Origin: Streptomyces spinosus | GTDB taxonomy: Bacteria; Actinomycetota; Actinomycetes; Streptomycetales; Streptomycetaceae | Assembly (NCBI RefSeq): GCF_020400655.1 | Contig: NZ_JAINRC010000003.1 | Coordinates: 372,001 to 436,000 of the forward strand | Reading direction: 5' to 3' | Length of the DNA: 64,000 nucleotides | In this document: in pieces, positions 25,654 to 34,617 of the stretch | Numbering within the stretch: the stretch's first letter is position 1 | How the letters are laid out: every line of letters begins with the position of its first letter | Position numbers and translations under genes: made by a program | The notes under the pieces: generated by a model | The model's database searches: none | The model's input: only the letters and a program-made list of their open reading frames with translations | Told to the model about the DNA's origin: nothing

Positions 25654-26229
25654 ATGGCTGTAAGCCTGTCCAAGGGTGGCAACGTCTCGCTCACCAAGGA
25701 GGCTCCGGGCCTGACCGCCGTCACCGTGGGCCTCGGCTGGGACGTCCGCACCACGACCGGCACGGACTTCGACCTGGACGCCTCCGCCATCGCGGTGAAC
25801 GGCCAGGGCAGGGTCTACTCGGACGCCCACTTCGTCTTCTTCAACAACAAGCAGACCCCGGACAACTCGATCGTCCACACGGGCGACAACCGCACGGGCG
25901 AGGGCGCCGGGGACGACGAGGCGATCAACGTCAACCTGGCCGCGCTCCCGGCCGACATCGAGAAGGTCGTCTTCCCGGTCTCCATCTACGACGCCGAGAA
26001 CCGCGGCCAGAACTTCGGCCAGGTCCGCAACGCCTACATCCGCATCGTCAACCAGGCGGGCGGCGCCGAGATCGCGCGCTACGACCTGTCCGAGGACGCG
26101 GCCACCGAGACGGCCATGATCTTCGGCGAGCTGTACCGCAACGGCGAGGAGTGGAAGTTCCGCGCGGTGGGCCAGGGTTACGCCTCGGGCCTGGTGGGCA
26201 TCGCCCAGGACTTCGGCGTGAACGTCTGA
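25654..26229 (+). CDS. TerD family protein (tellurium resistance/stress)
   Basis: The 191-residue protein starts [20 protein letters not shown] and contains [19 protein letters not shown] and [20 protein letters not shown], the TerD-domain pattern with Asp-rich calcium sites, then [18 protein letters not shown]. TerD proteins are cytosolic or membrane-associated calcium-binding stress proteins; Streptomyces has many paralogues. AAGGAAGGG lies 11 nt before the ATG. It is monocistronic with its own terminator. Tellurite resistance as such is not shown. Confidence 0.95.
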   Translation: MAVSLSKGGNVSLTKEAPGLTAVTVGLGWDVRTTTGTDFDLDASAIAVNGQGRVYSDAHFVFFNNKQTPDNSIVHTGDNRTGEGAGDDEAINVNLAALPADIEKVVFPVSIYDAENRGQNFGQVRNAYIRIVNQAGGAEIARYDLSEDAATETAMIFGELYRNGEEWKFRAVGQGYASGLVGIAQDFGVNV

Positions 26230-26249
26230 CGGGTGTGAGCCGTGCGAGG

Positions 26250-26275
26250 AGGCCCCGGCTCACGGCCGGAGGCCT
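26250..26275. terminator. hairpin terminator after terD
   Basis: AGGCCCCGGC (26250-26259) pairs with GCCGG-A-GGCCT (26265-26275) with one bulged A and a short loop, 20 nt after the stop. TTCTTC follows. Confidence 0.6.
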
Positions 26276-26292
26276 TCTTCACCGCACCCGCT

Positions 26293-26820
26293 TCACGGCA
26301 CCCGGGGGAAGCGGGCCTGGAGGGTCCAGACCGCCGGGTTCTCCGCCAGGTCCTCGTGGAGGTCGGTGAGGTCCGCGAGCAGGTCGTGCAGGAAGTCGCG
26401 GGCCTCGCGGCGCAGTTCGGCGTGAGAGAAGGTCAGCGGTGACTCCTCGGCCGGCATCCAGTCGGCGGTGATGTCGACCCAGCCGAAGCGGCGCTCGAAG
26501 AGCATGCGGTCGGTGGACTCGGTGAAGTCCAGCTCCGCGCGCTGCGGGCGGGCGGCGCGGGAGCCCATCGGGTCCCGGTCCAGGCGTTCCACGATGTCGC
26601 ACAGCGCCCACGCGAAGTCCAGCACCGGCACCCATCCCCAGGCTGTGGACAGCTCCCGGTCGGACTCGGTGTCCGCGAGATAGACGTCTCCGCAGAACAG
26701 GTCGTACCGCAGCGCGTGGACGTCCGCGCGGCGGTAGTCGGTCTGCGGGGGGTCCGGGAACCGGTTGGAGAGGGCGTAGCCGATGTCGAGCACGGAGGAG
26801 ATGGTGTCACGCCACCCCAC
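26293..26820 (-). CDS. conserved hypothetical protein
   Basis: I do not recognise a named family. The 175-residue protein is acidic and Trp-rich (WGWVPVLDFAWALCDIVERL about residues 61-80; ELDFTESTDRMLFERRFGWV about 94-113) and ends in a helical segment (ARDFLHDLLADLTDLHEDLA). It has no signal peptide or membrane helix. The GTG 26820 start is provisional; the region upstream is the C-rich block. It converges on terD. It may be an immunity-like or intracellular accessory protein, but nothing here proves that. Confidence 0.7.
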   Translation of the reverse strand: MGWRDTISSVLDIGYALSNRFPDPPQTDYRRADVHALRYDLFCGDVYLADTESDRELSTAWGWVPVLDFAWALCDIVERLDRDPMGSRAARPQRAELDFTESTDRMLFERRFGWVDITADWMPAEESPLTFSHAELRREARDFLHDLLADLTDLHEDLAENPAVWTLQARFPRVP

Positions 26821-27381
26821 CCGGCCCCGCCCGCGGTCACCCGGCCCGCATCGACCCGGCCTCGCCGGCAGTCACCCGGCCCCCACCGCCCCGGCCCGCC
26901 TCGGAAGCCCGGGACCCGCCGCCCCGGCCCCGCTCACGGTCCCCCGAGCCTGGCTGCCCCGACCCCAGCCTTGCCCCCCGTCCCCGGCCCGCCCTGCTCA
27001 CGGGCCCCACCGCACCGACCCCGACCGCGCTCCCCCTCCCCGGCCCGCCCGACCCCCGCCTTCGAAGCAGCGGTCCCTGTCGGCCCGGCCTCGCCGTCGA
27101 CGCGGCGGAACCCGCCCGGGACGCGCCGCCGTCGGGAGCCATGGACTCCCGCCGACCCGGCTCCCGCCCCCGCCGGCCCGGCCCGCCCCGTCCCGTTCCG
27201 CCCACGGACCCCCGGCCCCGGCCGCGCTCCACCGCCCCCGGGCCACCCGACCCCCGCCCCCACAACAGCGGTCCCTGTCGGCCCTCTCCACCCGGCTCCC
27301 GCGACGGTTCCCGCCCGCCCGGTCTCGCCGTCGACGCGGTGGGCCCCGCCCGGGACGGGCCCGGTGCCTAAGATCGCCGGC
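26821..27381. other. 560-bp C-skewed, gene-free block with internal duplication
   Basis: The plus strand is extremely rich in C over G and T, with recurrent CCCGACCCCCGCC and CCGGCCC runs. Two segments, 27044-27122 and 27243-27355, share AGCGGTCCCTGTCGGCC, CTCGCCGTCGACGCGG and CGCCCGGGAC in the same order, so one is a diverged copy of the other. Open frames through it give only Pro/Arg low-complexity peptides, so I call no gene. The promoter TAAGAT of the next gene lies at its right end. Confidence 0.7.
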
Positions 27382-28776
27382 ATGTCCAGATCCGTACGCC
27401 TTGTCCCGGTCCTCGCCGCGCTCCTCGCCCTCGCCCTCACCGGCACCGCGTGCGACGGCGGCGTGCGGGGCACCCCGGGCGGCTCCGGGGTGCGCGACCC
27501 GTACTTCCCGAAGGCGGGCAACGGCGGCTACGACGTCGGCCACTACGCCCTCACCCTGGACTACACCCCGGCCACCCGCCGGCTCACCGGCACGGCCGTC
27601 ATCACGGCCCGGGCCACCCGGGACCTGCCCGCCTTCGACCTCGACCTCGCGGGGCTGCACGTCGACTCGGTCACCGTCGAGGGCGAGGACGCCCGCTGGA
27701 ACCGCGCCGGCCAGGAACTCACCGTCCGCCCGCACGACGACCTGGCCCGGGGCGGGACGTTCCGCACGACCGTCCGCTACTCGGGCACCCCGCGCACCCT
27801 CACCGACCCCGACGGCTCCGAGGAGGGCTGGCTGCCCACCGCCGACGGCGCCCTCGCCCTCGGTGAACCCGTCGGCTCCATGGCCTGGTACCCGGGCAAC
27901 CACCACCCCTCCGACAAGGCGACGTACGACATCACGGTCACCGTGCCGAAGGGTCTGCAGGCCGTCTCCAACGGCGAGTTGACGGGCCAGAGCACGAAGG
28001 ACGGCCGTACCGCCTACCACTGGCACACCGGCCGGCCCATGGCGAGCCATGTCGCCACCGTGGCCATCGGCCGCTACGACATCACCCGGAGCACCGGCCC
28101 GCACGGCCTGCCCGTCCTCACCGCCGTCGACCCCACCCAGGCCCAGGCGAGCGCGAAGGTGCTCGCGAAGCTCCCGGAGATCCTCGACTGGGAGGAGGAC
28201 AACTTCGGGCCGTACCCGTTCTCCTCGGCCGGTGCGATCGTCGACCGCCCGCACGACGCGGGCTACGCCCTGGAGACGCAGAACCGCCCCGTCTTCCCCG
28301 CCGACCAGCTGAACACCTCGGTCCTCGTCCACGAACTCGCCCACCAGTGGTACGGCGACTCGGTCACCCCGCGGTCCTGGCGGGACATGTGGCTGGCCGA
28401 GGGCTTCGCGACGTACGCGGAGTGGCTGTACCAGGAGGACCACGGCGGGCCCACCGCCCAGGAGACGTTCACCCGGCTGTACGAGGGCGACCGCGAGGAC
28501 ATCTGGGCGTTCCCGCCGGGCAGGCAGCCGGACGCCGCGCACATCTCGGGCAGCCCGGTCTACGAGCGCGGCGCGATGGTCCTGCAGAAGATCCGCCGGA
28601 AGGCCGGCGACGACACCTTCCACGCCATCCTCCAGGGCTGGGCCGCCGCCCACCGCCACGCCACCGCGAGCACCGCCGACTTCACCGCGTACGTCGAGAA
28701 GAAGGCCCCGGACCAGGACTTCGGCGGCATCTGGAAGGACTGGCTGTACGGCGACGGCAAGCCGGACCGCCCATGA
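27382..28776 (+). CDS. M1-family metallopeptidase lipoprotein
   Basis: The 464-residue protein is an exported zinc peptidase. Residues 1-24 form a lipoprotein-type signal ending ALALTGTAC. The catalytic motif VLVHELAHQWYGDSVTP lies at about residues 312-328, with the third zinc ligand Glu in DMWLAEGFATYAEWL 19 residues later. The usual aminopeptidase GxMEN motif is replaced by YALETQ, so exopeptidase specificity may differ. It is shorter than full aminopeptidase N and lacks the C-terminal ERAP-like domain. ATG 27382 follows TAAGAT by 7 nt (leaderless type). Confidence 0.92.
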   Translation: MSRSVRLVPVLAALLALALTGTACDGGVRGTPGGSGVRDPYFPKAGNGGYDVGHYALTLDYTPATRRLTGTAVITARATRDLPAFDLDLAGLHVDSVTVEGEDARWNRAGQELTVRPHDDLARGGTFRTTVRYSGTPRTLTDPDGSEEGWLPTADGALALGEPVGSMAWYPGNHHPSDKATYDITVTVPKGLQAVSNGELTGQSTKDGRTAYHWHTGRPMASHVATVAIGRYDITRSTGPHGLPVLTAVDPTQAQASAKVLAKLPEILDWEEDNFGPYPFSSAGAIVDRPHDAGYALETQNRPVFPADQLNTSVLVHELAHQWYGDSVTPRSWRDMWLAEGFATYAEWLYQEDHGGPTAQETFTRLYEGDREDIWAFPPGRQPDAAHISGSPVYERGAMVLQKIRRKAGDDTFHAILQGWAAAHRHATASTADFTAYVEKKAPDQDFGGIWKDWLYGDGKPDRP

Positions 28777-28853
28777 GGACGGGCGGCCCGCGACGGGGCG
28801 TGGCGTGACACGTCACACCGGCTCCGCCACCCCGGCCCGTCCCGAAGCGGCGG

Positions 28854-29543
28854 TCACATGACCCGGATGCCCATCGCCGCCGCCAGCACCGGGGCGAGGT
28901 CGAGCAGCTGGCCCGTGCTGATCACCGCGCCGGAGAGCCGGTCCAGGCCCCGGGTGATCTCCAGCGGAGCGGCCCCGCGCAGGTCGACGTCGGTCAGGCT
29001 CGCCCCGCCGAAGTCGGCCCCCTTCAGGGCGCAGTCGGTGAACTCCACCCGCTCCAGGCGCGCGCCCGCGAAGTCCGGCTCGACCAGCACGCAGGACTCG
29101 AAGACGACGTCCTTGAGGCGGGCCTCGCGCAGGTTCAGGTAGTCGATCTTGCCGCCCCGGATCACGACTCTCTCCAGCACGGCACCGTGCAACTGCGTAC
29201 CGCCCAGACGGGCGTCGACCAGCTCGACGTCCCTGAGCGTGGCCTCGGCCAGCCGCGTCCCGACCCCGCGCAGTCCGGTCAGCACCGAGTCCAGCACCCG
29301 GGCCCGGCCCAGCGCGGTCCCGTCCACCGCGCAGCCCGTCAGCGCGCAGTCCATGAACCGGGCGCCCGCGCCGTCCTGCCCGGCGAGGTCGCACTCCCGG
29401 AACTCCAGCCCGTCGTAGTCGCCGTCGGGCGCCAGCTCCCCCTCCGCCCAGGGCTCCAGCGGCGGCAGCCGCACCTCCGGCCGCCGCGCGCCCCGCACCG
29501 CCTCCCGGCCCGCGGGCCGGCTTCCCGTCGCTCGCCTCACCAT
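28854..29543 (-). CDS. pentapeptide-repeat protein
   Basis: The 229-residue protein carries about 30 successive A(D/N)Lxx-type repeats from about residue 50 to 205 (for example FRECDLAGQDGAGARFMDCA and EFTDCALKGADFGGASLTDV), which fold into a right-handed square beta-helix. Some family members mimic DNA and protect gyrase, but most have no known role. The basic start VRRATGSRPAGREAVRGARR precedes the repeats. ATG 29543 is chosen; the frame stays open upstream to 29648. No quinolone-related gene is near. Confidence 0.9.
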   Translation of the reverse strand: MVRRATGSRPAGREAVRGARRPEVRLPPLEPWAEGELAPDGDYDGLEFRECDLAGQDGAGARFMDCALTGCAVDGTALGRARVLDSVLTGLRGVGTRLAEATLRDVELVDARLGGTQLHGAVLERVVIRGGKIDYLNLREARLKDVVFESCVLVEPDFAGARLERVEFTDCALKGADFGGASLTDVDLRGAAPLEITRGLDRLSGAVISTGQLLDLAPVLAAAMGIRVM

Positions 29544-29665
29544 GCGCCCATGCTGCACCCCGCCACTGACAACCGGCGCCGGCCCGGGGAAACCCCGGGA
29601 TGTCACACACGGCGCGGCACGGGCCGTCGTACTGCCGCACAGGCGCACCGACCGCAGGGAGAACC

Positions 29666-30838
29666 ATGCACAAGCCCGCGCACCACATCACCGTCATCGG
29701 CGGCGGCTTCGCCGGACTCACCGCCGCGATCACCGCCGCCGAGGCCGGCGCCCGGGTCACCGTGTACGAGGCCCACGGCACCCTGGGCGGGCGGGCCCGG
29801 ACGGCACAGGGGCCGTACCGGACCAACGAGGGCCCGCACGCCCTGTACGCCGGCGGCCCGCACTGGACCTGGCTGAGGCAGCGGAACCTGATCGGCCCGC
29901 TCGCCGCCCTGCCGCCCCTTCAGGCCGCCCGGCTGCGGCTGCGCCACCGCGGAGCGCTGCGCCGCACCCCGCCCCTCGCCCTGCTCAAGCTGCTGCGGCG
30001 CCGGGTCGGCCCGGCCCCCGTCGACGCCGACTTCCTCGGCTGGGCGAGCGGGATCGCCGGGGAGGAGGGCGCCCGCGCGGCCGCGCACTACGCCGCGGTC
30101 GCCCTGTTCCACCACGACCCGGGCAGCCTGTCCGCCGCCTTCGTGCAGGAGCGGCTGCGCCGGGCCGCCAAGCTGCCGCCGGAGGCGCACTACCCGCGCG
30201 GCGGCTGGGGCACGGTCATCGACCGGATGGCCGCGCGGGCCTGGGACACGGGCGTGCGGATCGAGACCGGTGCCCGGGTGGACGGACTGCCGGAGGACAC
30301 CCCGGTGATCGTCGCCACCGGCCTGCCCGCCGCCCGGCGGCTGCTCCGCGACGACGCGCTGGAGTGGCCGAGCGGCCGCACCGTCCTGCTCGACCTCGCC
30401 GTACGCAGCCGGCGCGGGGACGCCTTCGCCGTCTCCGACCTGGACGCGCCCGGCTGGATCGAGCGCTTCACCGCGCAGGACCCGTCCCTCGCGCCCGCCG
30501 GGGAACAGCTGATCCAGGGACAGTTCCCGATCGGGCCCGGCCAGGCCCGGGCCGACGGCGTCGCCCGCGCCGAACACCTGCTGGACCTCGGGTTCCGGGG
30601 GTGGCGGGAGCGGGTGACCTGGCGGCGGGAGGCCGTGGCGGACGGCCGTACGGGGGCCGTGGACCTGCCGGGCCGCAGCTGGCGGGACCGGCCCGCCGTG
30701 GACCGCGGCGACGGGGTCTACCTCGTGGGAGACCAGGTGGCGGCCCCGGGCGTGCTCGCGGAGGTGTCCTTCAACAGCGCGGTGACGGCGGTGTCCCTGA
30801 TCCTCGGCCAGCCCGCCCTTGACCTCGAGCGCGCTTGA
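29666..30838 (+). CDS. FAD-dependent oxidoreductase (phytoene desaturase/amine oxidase type)
   Basis: The 390-residue flavoprotein has the dinucleotide-binding start ITVIGGGFAGLTAAITAAEA (about residues 8-27), GTLGGRARTA after it, and a C-terminal FAD motif GVYLVGDQVAAPGVLAEVSF. This is the NAD(P)-binding Rossmann type of crtI-like and amine oxidases. GGGAG lies 6 nt before ATG 29666. It is 48 bp upstream of the quinone-reductase-like gene in the same direction. No carotenoid genes are near, so the substrate is open. Confidence 0.87.
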   Translation: MHKPAHHITVIGGGFAGLTAAITAAEAGARVTVYEAHGTLGGRARTAQGPYRTNEGPHALYAGGPHWTWLRQRNLIGPLAALPPLQAARLRLRHRGALRRTPPLALLKLLRRRVGPAPVDADFLGWASGIAGEEGARAAAHYAAVALFHHDPGSLSAAFVQERLRRAAKLPPEAHYPRGGWGTVIDRMAARAWDTGVRIETGARVDGLPEDTPVIVATGLPAARRLLRDDALEWPSGRTVLLDLAVRSRRGDAFAVSDLDAPGWIERFTAQDPSLAPAGEQLIQGQFPIGPGQARADGVARAEHLLDLGFRGWRERVTWRREAVADGRTGAVDLPGRSWRDRPAVDRGDGVYLVGDQVAAPGVLAEVSFNSAVTAVSLILGQPALDLERA

Positions 30839-30885
30839 GGTCCGAGGGTGGGGATCACACCAGACCTCGTCTCCCTGGGGGCCCC

Positions 30886-31857
30886 ATGCACGCCGTCCGC
30901 CTGTACGCCTTCGGCCCGGCCGAGAACCTGACCTACGAGGAGCTCCCGGACCCCGTCCCTGGCCCCGGACAGGTGCGGATCGCGGTCGCCGCGGCCGGTG
31001 TGCACCTGCTCGACGCGGCCCTGCGGGAGGGCCACCAGGGCCCGCTGCCCGAACCGCCCCGCCTGCCGACCGTGCCCGGCCGGGAGGTCGCCGGGGTCGT
31101 GGACGCGCTCGGCGACGGTGTCGACGGCCTGTGGCTCGGCCGGCGGGTGGTGGCCCACCTGGGCTTCGCGCCCGGCGGCTACGCCGAACTGGCCGTCACC
31201 GAGGTCGAGCGTGTGCACGACATCCCGGCCGGCCTGGACTTCGCCGCCGCCGTCGCCATGATCGGCACGGGCCGTACGGCGCTGGGCATCGCGCAGTTCG
31301 CCGAGCCGGGACCGGACGACGTGGTGGTCGTACCGGCCGCGGCCGGCGGCATCGGCACGCTGCTCGTGCAGCACGCCGGGAACGCCGGGGCGACCGTGGT
31401 CGGCCTCGCGGGCGGCCCGGAGAAGACCGCCCGGGTCCGCGCGAACGGCGCCGGCCTCGCCGTCGACTACACCGACCCCGGCTGGCCCGCCAAGGTCCGC
31501 GCCCACCTCGGCGGCCGGCCGGCCACCCTCGTCTACGACGGCGTGGGCGGCCGGGTCGCCCGGGACGCCGTCGCCCTGCTCGGCCCCGGCGGCCGGCACC
31601 TGGTGTTCGGTTGGTCGGCGGAGGGCATCGGACAGGGCCGGGGACACCACGTCGAGGGCGTTTCGGAGTCGGTGCTCGGCCCGGCGATGCTGGAACGCGC
31701 CGGCGGCCTGCGCGCGCTGGAACTGCGCGCGCTCGCCGAGGCCGCCCGGGGCCGGCTGCGCCCGGCCGTCACCCGCTTCCCCCTCGCGCAGGCCGCCACC
31801 GCCCACCGGGCCCTGGAGGGACGGGGAACCATCGGAAAGGTCGTACTGGAACCCTGA
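30886..31857 (+). CDS. zinc-independent MDR-family quinone oxidoreductase
   Basis: The 323-residue protein follows the QOR pattern: AVRLYAFGPAENLTYEELPD at the start, PTVPGREVAGVVDALGDGVD (about residues 66-85) and the NADPH loop PAAAGGIGTLLVQHAGNAGA (about 151-170). Zinc ligands of alcohol dehydrogenases are absent. It probably reduces quinones or enals with NADPH. The start is preceded by CTGGGGGCCCC, a poor ribosome-binding site, so coupling with the upstream FAD gene is possible. Confidence 0.9.
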   Translation: MHAVRLYAFGPAENLTYEELPDPVPGPGQVRIAVAAAGVHLLDAALREGHQGPLPEPPRLPTVPGREVAGVVDALGDGVDGLWLGRRVVAHLGFAPGGYAELAVTEVERVHDIPAGLDFAAAVAMIGTGRTALGIAQFAEPGPDDVVVVPAAAGGIGTLLVQHAGNAGATVVGLAGGPEKTARVRANGAGLAVDYTDPGWPAKVRAHLGGRPATLVYDGVGGRVARDAVALLGPGGRHLVFGWSAEGIGQGRGHHVEGVSESVLGPAMLERAGGLRALELRALAEAARGRLRPAVTRFPLAQAATAHRALEGRGTIGKVVLEP

Positions 31858-32000
31858 CGTCCGCCGACCGGGACGACACGAGGCGGGGGGCGTGACGGCG
31901 GGGCGCGGGGAACGACGCTGCCGGCCACGGACGCCCCGGAGCCACCGGACCACCGCCTCCGCCCCGGCGGCCGAGACCGCGACCGCCGCCGGAACCGGTG

Positions 32001-32480
32001 TCAGCCGGCCGAGCCCAGTGCGGTCAGCGCCCCGTCCGTGAGCCGGTACACCGTCCACTCGTCCTGGGGCCGGGCGCCCAGCGCCTCGTAGAAGCCGATC
32101 GCCGGCCGGTTCCAGTTCAGCACCGACCACTCCAGCCGCTCGTACCCGCGCTCGACGCAGATCCGCGCCAGCTCGGCCAGCAGCGCCCGCCCGTGACCGC
32201 CGCCGCGCGCCTCCGGGCGGACGTACAGGTCCTCCAGGTAGATGCCGTGCACCCCGCGCCAGGTGGAGAAGTTGAGGAACCACAGCGCGAACCCGACCGG
32301 CGCCCCGCCCGCCTCGTCCACCGCCATGTGCGCGAACGCGGCCGGCCGCTCCCCGAACAACGCCTCCCGCAACTGCGCCTCGCTCGCCCGGGCCTCCTCG
32401 GGCGCCTTCTCGTACTCGGCCAGCTCACGGACCATGGCGTGGATGACGGGGACGTCGTCGGGGGTCGCGGTACGAATCAT
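32001..32480 (-). CDS. GNAT N-acetyltransferase, diamine acetyltransferase-like
   Basis: The 159-residue protein matches the spermidine/thialysine acetyltransferase branch: LAEYEKAPEEARASEAQLRE near the start, GIYLEDLYVRPEARGGGHGR (about residues 83-102) with the acetyl-CoA loop, and WNRPAIGFYEALGARPQDEW. It would acetylate a small amine or polyamine. TACCCT ends 6 nt before ATG 32480, so it is probably leaderless. It lies downstream of the amine-oxidase-like gene on the same strand (32-bp gap), which fits polyamine metabolism. Confidence 0.88.
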   Translation of the reverse strand: MIRTATPDDVPVIHAMVRELAEYEKAPEEARASEAQLREALFGERPAAFAHMAVDEAGGAPVGFALWFLNFSTWRGVHGIYLEDLYVRPEARGGGHGRALLAELARICVERGYERLEWSVLNWNRPAIGFYEALGARPQDEWTVYRLTDGALTALGSAG

Positions 32481-32512
32481 GCCGTGAGGGTAACCGGCCC
32501 GCGCACCGGGTC

Positions 32513-33919
32513 TCAGTGCCGTCCCGCCACCCGGTCCGCCGCCTTCGCCAGGCGCGAGGACTCCGTGCCCGGACGGAGGCGTTCACGCCGGTCGGCGGTG
32601 CGGTAGGTGGCGTACATGCCCTGGACGCCCAGCCAGCGGAAGGGTTCGGGCTCCCACTTGCGGACCTTGTGGTTCACCCAGGGCAGGTCCGTCAGCTCGG
32701 TCCGCCCGCCCTGTCCGGAGTCCCGCTGCACCAGGTCGCGCAGGGTGCGGGCGGCCAGGTTGGTGGTGGCGACGCCGGAGCCGACGTAGCCGCCCGCCCA
32801 GCCGAGGCCGGTGGACCGGTCGAGCGTCACCGTGGCGCACCAGTCGCGCGGCACGCCGAGCACCCCCGACCACGCGTGCGCGATCCGCACCCCGGCCAGG
32901 GACGGGAAGAAGCGGGTCAGGATCTCCCGCAGGGCCTCGACCGTCGCCGCCTGCGTTCGGCCGTCGTTGTCGGTGCGCGAACCGAAGCGGTACGGCACCC
33001 CGCGCCCGCCGAGCGCGATCCGGCCGTCCGCCGTGCGCTGGGCGTACATGTACGCGTGCGCCATGTCGCCGAGGGTCTCCCGGCCCGACCAGCCGATCGC
33101 CGCCCACTGTTCCTCGGTCAGCGGCTCGGTCGCGATCATCGAGGAGTTCATCGGCAGCCAGGTCCGCCGCTGCCCCTTCAGGGAGGCGGTGAAGCCCTCG
33201 GTGCAGCGCAGCACGTAGGGCGCGCGGACGGTGCCGTAGGGGGTGACCGCGTGCTTGGGGCGGATCTGTGTCACCGGCGTCGACTCGTGGATGGTCACGC
33301 CGAGCGCCTCCACGGCCGCCGCGAGCCCCTTGACCAGCTTCACCGGGTGCAGCCGGGCCCCGTGCGGGGTCCAGGTGGAGCCGACCGCGTCCGCGACCCG
33401 GATCCGCTCGGCGGTCTCCCGGGCGCCGTACAGCTCCCGGTCCTTCTCCCCGTACGACAGCTCGTGCTGGTGGAACGCCTTCAGCCGGGCCAGCTGCGCC
33501 GGGGTGGTGGCCACCTCCAGGACGCCGCCCCGGTGCACGTCGGCGTCGATGCCCTCCGCCTCGGCGACCGCGATCACCTCGGCCACGGTGTCGTTCATCG
33601 CCCGCTGGAGCCGTACGGCGGCCTCGTGGCCGTGCAGCCTCGCGTACCGGTCGCGGCCCGCGATCCCGTTGTACAGCCAGCCGCCGTTGCGGCCGGAGGC
33701 GCCGTAGCCGCAGAACTTCTGCTCCAGGACGGTGATGCGCAGGAAGGGCGCGGCCTTCTTCAGGTAGTACGCGGTCCACAGACCCGTGTAGCCGCCGCCC
33801 ACGATCACGACGTCGGCGGACGCGTCCCCGGGCAGCGGCTCCCGCACCGCCGGAAGGCCGTCGTCCGCGTACCAGAAGGAGATGCCACCGTTCACGACAC
33901 TGCTCGCCGAGCTGCTCAT
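32513..33919 (-). CDS. FAD-dependent amine/amino-acid oxidoreductase (DAO family)
   Basis: The 468-residue DAO-fold protein has the FAD site ADVVIVGGGYTGLWTAYYLK (about residues 35-54), EQKFCGYGASGRNGGWLYNG and the C-terminal GWAGGYVGSGVATTNLAART. It is like gamma-glutamylputrescine oxidase or glycine oxidase. ATG 33919 follows TAACGT by 7 nt, but it also starts only 10 nt after the stop of the rhomboid-like gene, so both leaderless and operon transcripts are possible. Neighbouring diamine-type acetyltransferase supports a polyamine or amine substrate, as inference. Confidence 0.88.
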   Translation of the reverse strand: MSSSASSVVNGGISFWYADDGLPAVREPLPGDASADVVIVGGGYTGLWTAYYLKKAAPFLRITVLEQKFCGYGASGRNGGWLYNGIAGRDRYARLHGHEAAVRLQRAMNDTVAEVIAVAEAEGIDADVHRGGVLEVATTPAQLARLKAFHQHELSYGEKDRELYGARETAERIRVADAVGSTWTPHGARLHPVKLVKGLAAAVEALGVTIHESTPVTQIRPKHAVTPYGTVRAPYVLRCTEGFTASLKGQRRTWLPMNSSMIATEPLTEEQWAAIGWSGRETLGDMAHAYMYAQRTADGRIALGGRGVPYRFGSRTDNDGRTQAATVEALREILTRFFPSLAGVRIAHAWSGVLGVPRDWCATVTLDRSTGLGWAGGYVGSGVATTNLAARTLRDLVQRDSGQGGRTELTDLPWVNHKVRKWEPEPFRWLGVQGMYATYRTADRRERLRPGTESSRLAKAADRVAGRH

Positions 33920-33929
33920 GGCCGGGACG

Positions 33930-34595
33930 TTAACCCCTGGGCACGCCCGGTGTCTCCTTCGGATTCCATGCTTTTCCGCGGCCCCTGACCAGCGGATAGC
34001 AGGCCAGACCGATCAGTACGGCGACGACGTGACCGAGGTCGGTGAAGGTCGGCCCGGCGGCCAGCGGCAGCCCGAACACGGCCAGCACCACCGGCAGGTA
34101 CACGTACCGCCAGGGCGCCGCGATCCGGTAGGTGAGCACCGCCATCACCCCGGCCAGCGCGTAACTCACCCCGATGTCCAGGGTGTTCACCGCCGAGTGC
34201 GGGGCCATGCCCCGGCGGATCGCCTCCAGCAGCGCCCCCTCGCTGATCAGCGAGGCCAGCACGTGCGCCAGCGCGCACACCGCCAGCCAGCGGGCCGTGC
34301 CCAGCCAGCGCTCGGCCGGCGCGTGGAACACCGTGTACAGCAGGGCGTACGGCACCCAGTGCCCGCTCTCGATCCACATCGCGCTGGCCACCAGCACCCG
34401 CACCGGATTGCGGGACAGCTCATGGATGTTGGTCGACCGCCGCCGCAGGAAGTGCTCCTCGAACTCCGGCGACATGTGGTGCAGCGCGACGGTCGTCGCG
34501 ACCAGCACGCCCAGCCACACGTACGTACCGGGAGCGGCGCGGACACACGCCCACACCCCGCTCGCGCCCCGGAGAATTCGCATGAGCCGATTCAC
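33930..34595 (-). CDS. rhomboid-like membrane protein
   Basis: The 221-residue integral membrane protein has about six hydrophobic segments. NTLDIGVSYALAGVMAVLTY (about residues 147-166) has the GxS serine position of rhomboid proteases and DLGHVVAVLIGLACYPLVRG (about 194-213) has the His position, so a catalytic dyad may be kept although the classical GASG is not. Actinobacterial relatives are annotated rhomboid-like without proven activity. GTG 34595 (7 nt after GATACT) or ATG 34583 may be the start. Confidence 0.75.
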   Translation of the reverse strand: MNRLMRILRGASGVWACVRAAPGTYVWLGVLVATTVALHHMSPEFEEHFLRRRSTNIHELSRNPVRVLVASAMWIESGHWVPYALLYTVFHAPAERWLGTARWLAVCALAHVLASLISEGALLEAIRRGMAPHSAVNTLDIGVSYALAGVMAVLTYRIAAPWRYVYLPVVLAVFGLPLAAGPTFTDLGHVVAVLIGLACYPLVRGRGKAWNPKETPGVPRG

Positions 34596-34617
34596 GCACG
34601 CCAGTATCGTCCGCTTC

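Noticed and set aside
26716..27381. Pro/Arg-rich N-terminal extension of the M1 peptidase
   Set aside because: It is translated C-rich intergenic DNA; the lipoprotein signal and leaderless promoter place the true start at 27382.
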